Origin: PGYR01 sp041595255
GTDB lineage: Bacteria; Bacteroidota; Ignavibacteria; Kapaibacteriales; UBA2268
Reading direction: 5' to 3'
DNA: 15,784 bases
NCBI GenBank assembly: GCA_041595255.1
Contig: JBFHKR010000057.1
Location: 1 to 15,784, forward strand
Part shown: piece by piece, positions 6,906 to 14,279 of the stretch
Numbering within the stretch: position 1 is the stretch's first letter
How the letters are laid out: each line of letters begins with the position of its first letter
Notes under the pieces: generated by a model
What the model was told of the DNA's origin: nothing
Seen by the model: the letters and a program-made list of their open reading frames with translations, nothing else
The model's database searches: none
Program-made: the position numbers and the translations under genes

Positions 6906-7806
6906 TTAAAACCGATTTTATTGCTTTTATATATTTCTTATTGTTTTCTGTACGAGTAGTATCGTTTGTTGTTCTACTTAAAAGTAATAGTAGCTGAAAG
7001 AATAATAATTCTAATCGTAAATAAATCTTTTTATTAATGGGGTTATTGTGTTTATCTAAAAACTTTGCTTCAGACTCGATTAGCATTTTTATACTATCTT
7101 CGTTCATTCCTTTGTTTTCTTGTGATCCACCTCTATGATGTATAGCTTGTAATTCAGGAATTAGAATTGAATCAATTCTTTGCTTTTTAGCACGATAACA
7201 AAAGTCTGTTTCCTCTGAGTAAAAGAAAAATTTCTCATCAAAACCACTTAACTTATTAAAAATACTCTTTGTAGTGCACATTATAGCTCCATCAATATAT
7301 TCTACAATATATTTATTTCTTTTACTATTAAGATATGATTTCTTTTTTAGAAATAGCTTAAGTCTAGTAATTCCAAACAAATCAAAAATACCTCTTTTTA
7401 AACTTGGGAAATAGCCATATGAGCGCTGATAAGTTCCATCCTTATATAATTGTTGTGGTGCAATAATTGCGTTATTATTAAGTAATATAAGTTTATTAAT
7501 TAAACCATATATACAATTTTCTTTATAAATGACATCTGCATTAGAAAGTATTAGATATTCACCCTTTGAAGCACTAACACCAATATTAATTGCTGCGGCA
7601 TATCCTATATTTTCATTGTTAACTATTATTTTTACTTCCGGATATAAATTAGCAATATAGCTAGCTGTATCATCATCAGAGTTATTATCTACAACAATTA
7701 TTTCTGGAATTCTATCAAAGCAAGTTATAATTATCGATTTTATACAATCCTCCACAAACTGCTTACAATTGTATGATATTATTATAACTGAGATACTCTC
7801 GTTCAT
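6895..7806 (-). CDS. Family 2 glycosyltransferase (rhamnosyltransferase-like)
   Basis: A 303-residue GT2 enzyme that should transfer a sugar from a nucleotide donor to a glycan or lipid-linked acceptor at the inner membrane face. Visible motifs are SVIIISYNC (6-14), IIVVDNNSDDDT (36-47), NENIGYAAAINIGVSASKGEYLILSNAD (64-91) and GFDEKFFFYSEETDFCYRAKK (188-208). The DxD position reads NAD, as is common in the rhamnosyltransferase-like (WbbL-type) branch, where the site often varies. The ETD segment (199-201) contains the expected catalytic acid region. A Leu-rich stretch near 265-280 (LRLELLFFQLLLLL) may bind the membrane. It is the first gene of the minus-strand cluster, and only 29 bp separate its start from the divergent transporter gene, so promoters for one or both must overlap coding sequence. 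The specific sugar cannot be assigned. Confidence 0.87.
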   Translation of the reverse strand: MNESISVIIISYNCKQFVEDCIKSIIITCFDRIPEIIVVDNNSDDDTASYIANLYPEVKIIVNNENIGYAAAINIGVSASKGEYLILSNADVIYKENCIYGLINKLILLNNNAIIAPQQLYKDGTYQRSYGYFPSLKRGIFDLFGITRLKLFLKKKSYLNSKRNKYIVEYIDGAIMCTTKSIFNKLSGFDEKFFFYSEETDFCYRAKKQRIDSILIPELQAIHHRGGSQENKGMNEDSIKMLIESEAKFLDKHNNPINKKIYLRLELLFFQLLLLLSRTTNDTTRTENNKKYIKAIKSVLNGN

Positions 7807-7835
7807 TTAATTCCAGAATTTGATATATTGATGAA

Positions 7836-9344
7836 ATGAAAAATAACAAAAAATTAATATTTAGTTTTCTTAAAACTGTTGAGAAAGTTTCGGACAAATT
7901 ACCAAATCCATTCTTTCTTTTCTTATTACTTGCACTTTTTACTGTTTTACTTTCGGTTTTATTTAGTCTATTAGGTACTTCAGTAATTCACCCTGTTACT
8001 AATGAAACAATTTCAGTTAAAAGTATCCTCTCTATAGAAGGAATTAGAGAAGTCTTAACTTCGGCCGTTAAAAACTTTATCAATTTTCCACCACTAGGTG
8101 TAGTGTTAGCTACAATGTTCGGAATTATTATAGCCGAAAAATCTGGTTTATTTGAAGCAACCTTAAAATATACTATATCTAAAGTACCTGATAATTTGGT
8201 TGTGTTTACAATTGTTTTTGTTTCTGTCAATAGTAGCTTAATAGCTGATGCTGGACTTATAGTTCTACCTCCATTAGCAGGCTTGACTTTCAGAGCTATA
8301 GGTAAGAATCCATTAGCAGGTGTTATCACTTCCTTTGCTGCAATTAATGGAGGATTTTCTGCTAATTTACTAATTACAGCTCTTGATCCTCTTTTATCAG
8401 GTTTAACTCACCAAGCAGCTCTGACTATAGATGCCAATTATATAGTATATCCAACTGCAAATTACTATTTTATGATAGTTTCTACTTTCCTTGTCGCCAT
8501 TGTGTGTACTATTGTAAACAATAGAATAGTAGAACCAAGATTAGGAGTACACGTACCAGATATAGTAGGAGATGAAATCGAGGAAAATAGTTTTACAATT
8601 CATAAAAAGGCACTATTTTATTCATATTCTTTGTTGTTTGTTTTACTTGTTTTGATTGCTGCACTATCAATACCAGAAAATTCTTTTTTCAGAGATGAAA
8701 ATGGTGAGTTAACATATTTATTTAAAAGTATAATACCATTGATTATATTGATGTTCTTCTTCCCAGGTCTAGTTTATGGGTATATATCTGGAACGATAAA
8801 ATCATCAAACGATATAGTAGATATGCTTAATTCTGGAATGGGAACAATGGCATCATATATTGTAATTGCTTTTGCAGCTGGTCAATTTCTTCATCATTTC
8901 GACTGGTCTGAACTTGATATGATAATAGCGGTAAAAGGAGCAGGATATATTTCAAATATTGGATTAACCGGTTTACCTTTATTCATGACATTTCTTATCT
9001 TTAGTATGTTGCTAAATCTATCCATATCTAGCGCCTCTGCTAAATGGGCTATTTTAGCTCCAGTGTTTGTTCCAATGTTCATGATATTAGGTATTACACC
9101 TGAAGCTACACAATTAATATATAGAATTGGTGATAGCACTACTAATATGATTACTCCTTTATTACCATATTTTCCTTTGTTGATAGTTTTTGCACAAAAA
9201 TTTAAGAAAGATGTTACAATGGGTGAATTGATATCATCTTTGTTGCCATTTTCTGTAATATTGTTTGTCGCATGGACACTGTTATTAGGCATTTGGTACA
9301 TATTCGATTTCAATATAGGACCAAATGTATCGTTCTTCTTGTGA
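7836..9344 (+). CDS. AbgT-family transporter
   Basis: Inner-membrane transporter of 502 residues, the expected length for the AbgT family (E. coli AbgT, MtrF, YdaH). Family members export or import p-aminobenzoyl-glutamate or antimetabolites such as sulfonamides, using an ion gradient. Recognisable blocks are KLPNPFFLFLLLAL near the N-terminus, GVVLATMFGIIIAEKSGLFE, SSLIADAGLIVLPPLAGL, FAAINGGFSANLL, GMGTMASYIVIAFAAGQF, NLSISSASAKWAILAPVFVP and GDSTTNMITPLLPYFPL. The hydrophobic profile fits about nine membrane helices plus two re-entrant hairpins, with a soluble loop around residues 225-260 (positively and negatively charged, EPRLGVHVPD). Starting at ATG 7836 fits the family N-terminus; ATG 7831 runs directly into a stop. 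No strong ribosome binding site is visible. Substrate direction (folate-related salvage or drug efflux) is not determined by the sequence. Confidence 0.92.
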   Translation: MKNNKKLIFSFLKTVEKVSDKLPNPFFLFLLLALFTVLLSVLFSLLGTSVIHPVTNETISVKSILSIEGIREVLTSAVKNFINFPPLGVVLATMFGIIIAEKSGLFEATLKYTISKVPDNLVVFTIVFVSVNSSLIADAGLIVLPPLAGLTFRAIGKNPLAGVITSFAAINGGFSANLLITALDPLLSGLTHQAALTIDANYIVYPTANYYFMIVSTFLVAIVCTIVNNRIVEPRLGVHVPDIVGDEIEENSFTIHKKALFYSYSLLFVLLVLIAALSIPENSFFRDENGELTYLFKSIIPLIILMFFFPGLVYGYISGTIKSSNDIVDMLNSGMGTMASYIVIAFAAGQFLHHFDWSELDMIIAVKGAGYISNIGLTGLPLFMTFLIFSMLLNLSISSASAKWAILAPVFVPMFMILGITPEATQLIYRIGDSTTNMITPLLPYFPLLIVFAQKFKKDVTMGELISSLLPFSVILFVAWTLLLGIWYIFDFNIGPNVSFFL

Positions 9345-9395
9345 TAATAATAAGCAATAAAATAGACATAGTTGAAAAAAAATGATTTTAATTCA

Positions 9396-9426
9396 TTTGA
9401 ATTTTAAATCCAATGCCTTATATTCG
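9396..9426 (+). promoter_or_regulatory. Probable Bacteroidota-type promoter of secD-secF
   Basis: TTTG (9396-9399), a 19-nt spacer and TATATTCG (9419-9426) match the -33/-7 pattern with one mismatch (C for T in TAnnTTTG). The spacing equals that of the rpsA promoter. The implied start site near 9433 gives a leader of about 58 nt to the TTG start. An alternative -7-like box, TACTTTTC (9433-9440), lacks a TTTG at suitable distance. An imperfect AT-rich hairpin (9384-9410) overlaps the -33 box and could mark the end of the transporter transcript, though it has no T-tract after it. Confidence 0.5.
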
Positions 9427-9490
9427 TGCTTGTACTTTTCACAATTTTTCATAATAAGAGATTATCGAGATAAATACTCGGAGGCATTAA

Positions 9491-11626
9491 TTGAAATCGA
9501 AAATTGGTAAAATAGCGTTAATAGTTATTCCTATTATAGCTGCGATATTCGCACTTTATCCTACGTATAACTATTCCCAATTGGAATCCAAAAGAGCTGA
9601 ATATTTGCAGAGAGCAAGCCAAGCGGCAAATCCTGCAGATTCTTTAGCTATAATGAATGAATTCAAAAAGAACTATGGTCAAGAATACCAAAGTGCAAAA
9701 GAGAACTCTTTGCAACTTGGGCTTGACTTAAAAGGTGGTATGTATGTGACAATGGAAGTTGACGTAGTTAAACTTCTAAGAGAAACTGCGCAAAAAGAAG
9801 CTATTGATGATACTTTTGATAGAGTATTAGAAGCAACTGAAAAAGAATCGCAAACTTCAGATGAGTCTGTGGTTGATATTTTTGCAAGAAAATTTAATGA
9901 AATTGCTAAACCAGAAGGTAAAAGCCTTATTTCATACTTTGATTTAGGTGATATTAGTAATGCTTCGGAAGAAGCAATATTAGAAGAATTATCTAATAAT
10001 GCTGACGGTGCAATTAATCAAGCTCAAGAAGTTATAAGACAACGTATTGACAAATATGGTGTTTCTGAGCCTAATATACAAAAACAAGGAAGCAGAAGGA
10101 TTCTTCTTGAATTGCCTGGTGTAACAGATGAATCTCAGATTAGAAGTTTATTAGAAACTACAGCACGTCTTGAATTCAAGTTAGTTAGAAGTAATGCTGA
10201 ATTAGTTCAATCATTCAAGAAAATTGATGAAATGCTTGCTTCTAAAACAAGCAAAACTCCAAACACTAATAATGCTGAACTAAATGATTCTGCAAAAGTT
10301 ACTGCTCAAGTTGTTCCAGCTCCTGAAGCTAAAGCTGAGTTGAAATCAACTGACTCTAACGCTAATAATAGTGATGTTGCAAATGCAACTGATACAATTA
10401 AAAAAGAAGAAGTTGAAAAAGCTGATACTTCGAATCCTTATGAAGGATTATCTGAAACTGCAGCTCAAAACTTATATGCTTCAAAGCACCCATTCACTAG
10501 AATGTTTGCGACGTTCTGGGTGGGAGATAGTAAAGACGGTCAAATGCAACCTGTTAGCTATGATATTAATAGCTTTCCTCAACAAGGTAACTATTACTTC
10601 CGAATTCACGAAGATTCTTTGGCAAAACTAAAAATCATGCTAAAAGATCCTAAAATAAAATCATTATTACCTTTTGATACTGAATTGGCTTTCCAAGCTA
10701 AATCAGAAGCTTCTGAATCAGAAAAAATTACTGGTCAATTCCTTGATTTCTATGGTTTGAAATCTGAACCAGAATTAACTGGTGATGTAATTGTTGACGC
10801 TGGTAAGAATGTTGACCCAACTACAAATTCATGGGTTGTTAATATGACTATGAATTCTGATGGTTCAGACAAATGGGCTTCAATCACTGGTGCTAATGTT
10901 GGTAAGAGGATAGCAATCGTATTAGATGGTAATGTTTATTCTGCTCCTAATGTTAATTCAAAAATATCTGGTGGAAGTTCTCAAATATCAGGTATGGCAA
11001 ATGCTAAAGAAGCTAGTTTATTAGAAATCGTATTGAAAGCTGGAGCATTAAAAGCTCCTGTTAAGATAATAGAAGAAAAAGTTGTTGGTGCATCGCTTGG
11101 TGATGACTCTATTTCGAGTGGTGTAAATTCGACATTATTTGCCTTCGGCTTAGTAATACTATTCATGATTCTTTACTATTCTAGAGCTGGTATGGTGGCT
11201 GACCTTTCATTACTTATAAATATAATGGTTATATTTACTATACTTGCTTCACTTGGTGGTACATTGTCATTGCCTGGTATAGCTGGTATTGTGTTAACAC
11301 TAGGTATGGCTGTTGATGCAAATATCCTAATATTCGAGAGGGTAAGGGAAGAACTTAATAAAGGACGTTCATTAAGATCAGCAATTGATGAAGGATTTAG
11401 TAAAGCTATGTCTGCAATCTTTGACTCAAATATAACAACTTTTATGACAGGTCTAATTCTTTACTATGTTGGTACTGGTCTGATAAGAGGTTTCGCTCTT
11501 ACACTTATGATTGGTATTCTTAGTACTTTATTTACTGCTATTATGGTTTCTCGTTCACTTATTGAACTACAGCTTTCTGATGGAAAATACTCATCATTTA
11601 GTTTTGGTCAATCTAAAAATTCTTAA
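9491..11626 (+). CDS. secD: Protein translocase subunit SecD (TTG start)
   Basis: SecD works with SecF beside SecYEG and uses the proton gradient to pull secreted proteins to the periplasmic side. The 711-residue protein has one N-terminal membrane helix (about 5-27), the hallmark GLDLKGG (77-83), a large periplasmic P1 region, GKRIAIVLDGNVYSAP (471-486), LKAGALKAPVKIIEEKVVGASLG (516-537) and five C-terminal helices beginning near 547. GMAVDANILIFERVREE (605-621) holds the conserved acidic and arginine residues of the proton path. A low-complexity linker at about 252-316, rich in Ala, Asn, Ser, Lys and Glu, is inserted in the periplasmic part and explains much of the length over E. coli SecD (615). 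The start is TTG: GGAGG at 9480-9484 lies 6 nt upstream and no nearby ATG fits. secF follows after 18 nt. Confidence 0.96.
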   Translation: MKSKIGKIALIVIPIIAAIFALYPTYNYSQLESKRAEYLQRASQAANPADSLAIMNEFKKNYGQEYQSAKENSLQLGLDLKGGMYVTMEVDVVKLLRETAQKEAIDDTFDRVLEATEKESQTSDESVVDIFARKFNEIAKPEGKSLISYFDLGDISNASEEAILEELSNNADGAINQAQEVIRQRIDKYGVSEPNIQKQGSRRILLELPGVTDESQIRSLLETTARLEFKLVRSNAELVQSFKKIDEMLASKTSKTPNTNNAELNDSAKVTAQVVPAPEAKAELKSTDSNANNSDVANATDTIKKEEVEKADTSNPYEGLSETAAQNLYASKHPFTRMFATFWVGDSKDGQMQPVSYDINSFPQQGNYYFRIHEDSLAKLKIMLKDPKIKSLLPFDTELAFQAKSEASESEKITGQFLDFYGLKSEPELTGDVIVDAGKNVDPTTNSWVVNMTMNSDGSDKWASITGANVGKRIAIVLDGNVYSAPNVNSKISGGSSQISGMANAKEASLLEIVLKAGALKAPVKIIEEKVVGASLGDDSISSGVNSTLFAFGLVILFMILYYSRAGMVADLSLLINIMVIFTILASLGGTLSLPGIAGIVLTLGMAVDANILIFERVREELNKGRSLRSAIDEGFSKAMSAIFDSNITTFMTGLILYYVGTGLIRGFALTLMIGILSTLFTAIMVSRSLIELQLSDGKYSSFSFGQSKNS

Positions 11627-11644
11627 TCTGAAAAGGAAGAAAAA

Positions 11645-12580
11645 ATGCAATTTTTTGATAAAACAAACATTGATTTCGTAGCTAAAAGAAAGATACTATT
11701 AACAGTATCGCTTAGCACTATAGTATTCGGATTGATTATAGCTTTCGTTTTCCCACCAAAATTTGGTATTGACTTCACTGGTGGTACTGAAGTTGGTGTT
11801 AAATTCGAAAAGTCTATGTCAACTTCTGAATTGAGAACGGCTGTAAGTGAGATAGGATTCGAATCAAGTGAGATTAAAACATTTGGTTCCGAAGGATCAT
11901 TTTTAATCCGTATTAAAGATTCTGATAATGCACCGGAAATACTGAAAAGTGGTCTAAACAATAAGTTTTCTGATAATCCTCATGAAGTATTGAAAGTAGA
12001 TAAAATAGGTCCTAAAATTGGTAATGAGATGAGAACTCAAGCCTTCTTAGCGATTTTATTCTCTGCAATAGTTATATTACTTTATTTAGCATTTAGATTT
12101 GAGTTTAGTTTTGGACTAGCTGCACTAGTTGCTTTAGTACATGATATTATGGTTACCTTCTTAATTGTTATTATATTCCAACAAACTGGTATATTTAGTC
12201 TAGAAATAGACCAAACTATACTTGCTGCAATGCTAACTGTAGTTGGTTATTCTATCAATGATACCGTAATCATATTTGATAGAGTTAGAGAGAATAGAGA
12301 TTTAATGAAAGGTAAATCTTTAGTAAGTATCTTCAATAGAAGTATAAATGAGACTCTTTCTAGATCTGTTAATACAACTTTGACAACTGAAATCGTATTA
12401 TTAGTATTATTATTCTTCGGTGGACCAACTCTTGAAGGATTTGCGTTTACTATGCTTGTAGGTTTCATAGTTGGTACATATTCTTCAATATTTATTGCAA
12501 CACCATTTGCTTTATGGTATTTCTCTAATGTTAAGAAAACTGACATTGGTGAAAATGATCTTAAAACAGTAACAGCATAA
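11645..12580 (+). CDS. secF: Protein translocase subunit SecF
   Basis: Partner of SecD in the proton-driven export complex; 311 residues, close to the usual length. It has a first membrane helix (about 16-36), the signature GIDFTGGTEVGVKF (41-54), a small periplasmic domain to about 130, and five further helices. GYSINDTVIIFDRVREN (201-217) is the conserved SecF motif in the fourth-helix region, matching the VDANILIFERVREE motif of SecD. AAGGAAG lies just ahead of the ATG. The gene sits 18 nt after secD and 2 nt before the STAS gene, so all three should be co-transcribed. Keeping secD and secF as two genes is unlike most Bacteroidia, where they are fused. Confidence 0.96.
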   Translation: MQFFDKTNIDFVAKRKILLTVSLSTIVFGLIIAFVFPPKFGIDFTGGTEVGVKFEKSMSTSELRTAVSEIGFESSEIKTFGSEGSFLIRIKDSDNAPEILKSGLNNKFSDNPHEVLKVDKIGPKIGNEMRTQAFLAILFSAIVILLYLAFRFEFSFGLAALVALVHDIMVTFLIVIIFQQTGIFSLEIDQTILAAMLTVVGYSINDTVIIFDRVRENRDLMKGKSLVSIFNRSINETLSRSVNTTLTTEIVLLVLLFFGGPTLEGFAFTMLVGFIVGTYSSIFIATPFALWYFSNVKKTDIGENDLKTVTA

Positions 12581-12582
12581 TT

Positions 12583-12912
12583 ATGAAATTAATAACCGAA
12601 AATAATGTGTCAGTATTAAGTCTCCCTAATGAAGTATTAGGCGGTACTCAAGTGATAGAGTTTTCTTCCTTAGTAGAGGAGGCTCTTAACTCTAACCCAT
12701 CTAAGGTTATTGTAGATTTGTCTGATGTTAAAGTGCTGAATAGTTCAGGACTTGGTATGATAGTAGGAGCACATACAAGTTGCACTAAGAATAAATGTAA
12801 ACTAGTAATTGCTGCACCAAGTGAAAAGATTTTAGATTTATTTAAAATTACTAATCTTACGCAAATATTGACAATTAAAGACACTTTAGAATCTGCTAAA
12901 AACGTAGATTAA
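12583..12912 (+). CDS. STAS-domain protein (anti-sigma factor antagonist-like)
   Basis: A 109-residue protein that is a single STAS domain, the fold of SpoIIAA/RsbV-type anti-sigma factor antagonists. These are switched by serine phosphorylation and bind kinase or anti-sigma partners. The key loop is visible: VIVDLSDVKVLNSSGLGMIVGAH, in which the serine pair ahead of GLG (residues 54-55) marks the phosphorylation site region. The start ATG follows the secF stop by 2 nt, so translation is probably coupled, and no ribosome binding site of its own is obvious. No kinase, phosphatase or anti-sigma gene is in the window, so the pathway is unknown. It could act in a partner-switching stress response, or in control of another envelope process, given its place behind secDF. 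Confidence 0.85.
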   Translation: MKLITENNVSVLSLPNEVLGGTQVIEFSSLVEEALNSNPSKVIVDLSDVKVLNSSGLGMIVGAHTSCTKNKCKLVIAAPSEKILDLFKITNLTQILTIKDTLESAKNVD

Positions 12913-12925
12913 TAAAGGGGTTAAA

Positions 12926-13027
12926 ATGAATTTTTTATACTCCGGGCATTTTAGTTCGGAGTTTTTGTTTTCTATTTCAAGGTATAAAAATGAGTGTAAA
13001 AGTTATAGTCGGAGCCCAATGGGGTGA
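12926..13027 (+). CDS. Possible small leader ORF overlapping the purA start
   Basis: A 33-codon ORF begins at ATG 12926 with a good ribosome binding site (AAAGGGG ending at 12920, 5 nt upstream) and ends with TGA at 13025-13027, inside purA in another frame. The predicted peptide (MNFLYSGHFSSEF and on) has no recognisable domain. The hairpin at 12939-12962 lies wholly inside the ORF, so ribosomes on it would prevent the stem from forming, as in leader-peptide attenuation. It may equally be chance; the first part is terminator sequence and has no reason to be coding. Confidence 0.2.
   Translation: MNFLYSGHFSSEFLFSISRYKNECKSYSRSPMG
12939..12971 (+). terminator. Terminator-like hairpin between the STAS gene and purA
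   Basis: ACTCCG (12939-12944) pairs with CGGAGT (12957-12962) across a 12-nt loop, and TTTTTGTTTT follows from about 12962. It is shorter and looser than the rpsA terminator but has the right form. It ends less than 30 nt before the purA start, leaving little room for a separate purA promoter, so partial read-through or regulated termination is plausible. Confidence 0.65.
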
Positions 13028-14264
13028 TGAAGGAAAAGGCAAAATAGTAGATTTACTAAGCGCCAATGCTGATATAGTAGCTAGATTCCAAGGTGGTGCT
13101 AACGCTGGTCACACCATAGTTATAGATGATAAGAAGTATGTTTTACACTTGATACCGTCTGGTATATTGAACCCTACTACTAAATGTGTTATTGGTAATG
13201 GTGTTGTTATAGATCCTGTGGCTTTGATGGAAGAGATAGAAATGTTGAAATCTCATAATATTGATGTTACTGGTCGATTATTCATTAGTCATAAAGCTCA
13301 TTTGATTATGCCTTATCATAAAATGATGGACACAGTTAGAGAAAGCCACAATTCTGATAAGTCAATAGGAACAACTGGTAGAGGAATTGGTCCAGCGTAT
13401 ATTGATAAAGCAAAGAGAACAGGAATAAGAATCGTTGATTTATTAGATAGAAAAGACTTCGAAGAAAAACTTCGTTATAATATTAGTGAATATAATGAAG
13501 TATTGACTAAAATTTATGGTCATGAAGAGTTAGATGTAGATTCTATAGTAGAAAAGTATATCGAATTTGATAAGCTTATCGACCCATATGTTACTGATAT
13601 TTCGACTTTGTTGAATAATAATATTATTGAAGGCAAAGAGATATTAGTAGAGGGAGCACAAGGTGCTTTACTTGACTTGGATCATGGTACTTACCCTTTC
13701 GTGACAAGTTCTAACCCTACTTCTGGTGGGGCATGTACCGGCTTGGGAATACCACCTACTAAAGTAGATGAAATAATTGGTATTGTAAAAGCTTATACTA
13801 CTAGGGTTGGCAATGGTCCATTCCCAACGCAATTAGATGATGAAATTGGTAAACATTTAGCAACAGTTGGGCACGAATTTGGCGCTACAACTGGGAGACC
13901 TCGTAGATGTGGTTGGTTAGATTTATTTGCTTTAAAATATTCAGTAATGATTAATGGAATTAGCAATATAGCTCTTACTAAGCTTGATGTCTTGGATAAA
14001 CTCAATGAGATAAAAGTTTGTGTTGGATATACAATTAATGGAAAAGTTTTAAACTCATTTCCTGTAGATATGCAGAAATTCAATAATATTGAATTAGTAT
14101 ATAAAACATTCAAAGGTTGGAATACTGATACTACTAATTTCAAATCCTATGACGAATTTCCTATTGAAGTGAAGAATTATATTGACTTTATCGAAGATTT
14201 CACTGGTGCCAAGATTTCTCTAATATCAGTTTCTCCTGATAGAAATGATACAATAGTTAGATAA
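12990..14264 (+). CDS. purA: Adenylosuccinate synthetase
   Basis: PurA joins IMP and aspartate using GTP, giving adenylosuccinate, the first committed step to AMP; it acts in the cytoplasm as a dimer. The 424-residue product has the normal length and all signature blocks: GAQWGDEGKGK (8-18, with catalytic Asp13), QGGANAGHTI (34-43, with His41), IGTTGRGIGPAY (126-137, IMP binding), EGAQGALLDLDHGTYPFVT (221-239), the aspartate-binding loop ATTGRPRR (299-306), and TKLDVLD (330-336, guanine recognition). The start ATG has AAGG (12979-12982) upstream and matches the family N-terminus. A hairpin lies just upstream, and the OmpA-family gene starts 15 nt after the stop, so the two may be co-transcribed. 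Confidence 0.97.
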   Translation: MSVKVIVGAQWGDEGKGKIVDLLSANADIVARFQGGANAGHTIVIDDKKYVLHLIPSGILNPTTKCVIGNGVVIDPVALMEEIEMLKSHNIDVTGRLFISHKAHLIMPYHKMMDTVRESHNSDKSIGTTGRGIGPAYIDKAKRTGIRIVDLLDRKDFEEKLRYNISEYNEVLTKIYGHEELDVDSIVEKYIEFDKLIDPYVTDISTLLNNNIIEGKEILVEGAQGALLDLDHGTYPFVTSSNPTSGGACTGLGIPPTKVDEIIGIVKAYTTRVGNGPFPTQLDDEIGKHLATVGHEFGATTGRPRRCGWLDLFALKYSVMINGISNIALTKLDVLDKLNEIKVCVGYTINGKVLNSFPVDMQKFNNIELVYKTFKGWNTDTTNFKSYDEFPIEVKNYIDFIEDFTGAKISLISVSPDRNDTIVR

Positions 14265-14279
14265 AAAAACGATTAACAA

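Noticed and set aside
8894..9313. Minus-strand ORF of 139 codons inside the AbgT-family gene
   Set aside because: It is antisense to well-conserved transporter motifs; the peptide has no recognisable domain.
9384..9410. AT-rich imperfect hairpin after the transporter gene as a terminator
   Set aside because: The stem has two short AT pairings broken by an internal loop and no T-tract follows; it is noted only within the promoter entry.
10371..10631. Alternative-frame ORF of 86 codons inside secD
   Set aside because: It covers the low-complexity linker, where repeated codons keep a second frame open; Lys/Leu-rich composition and lack of a ribosome binding site argue against it.
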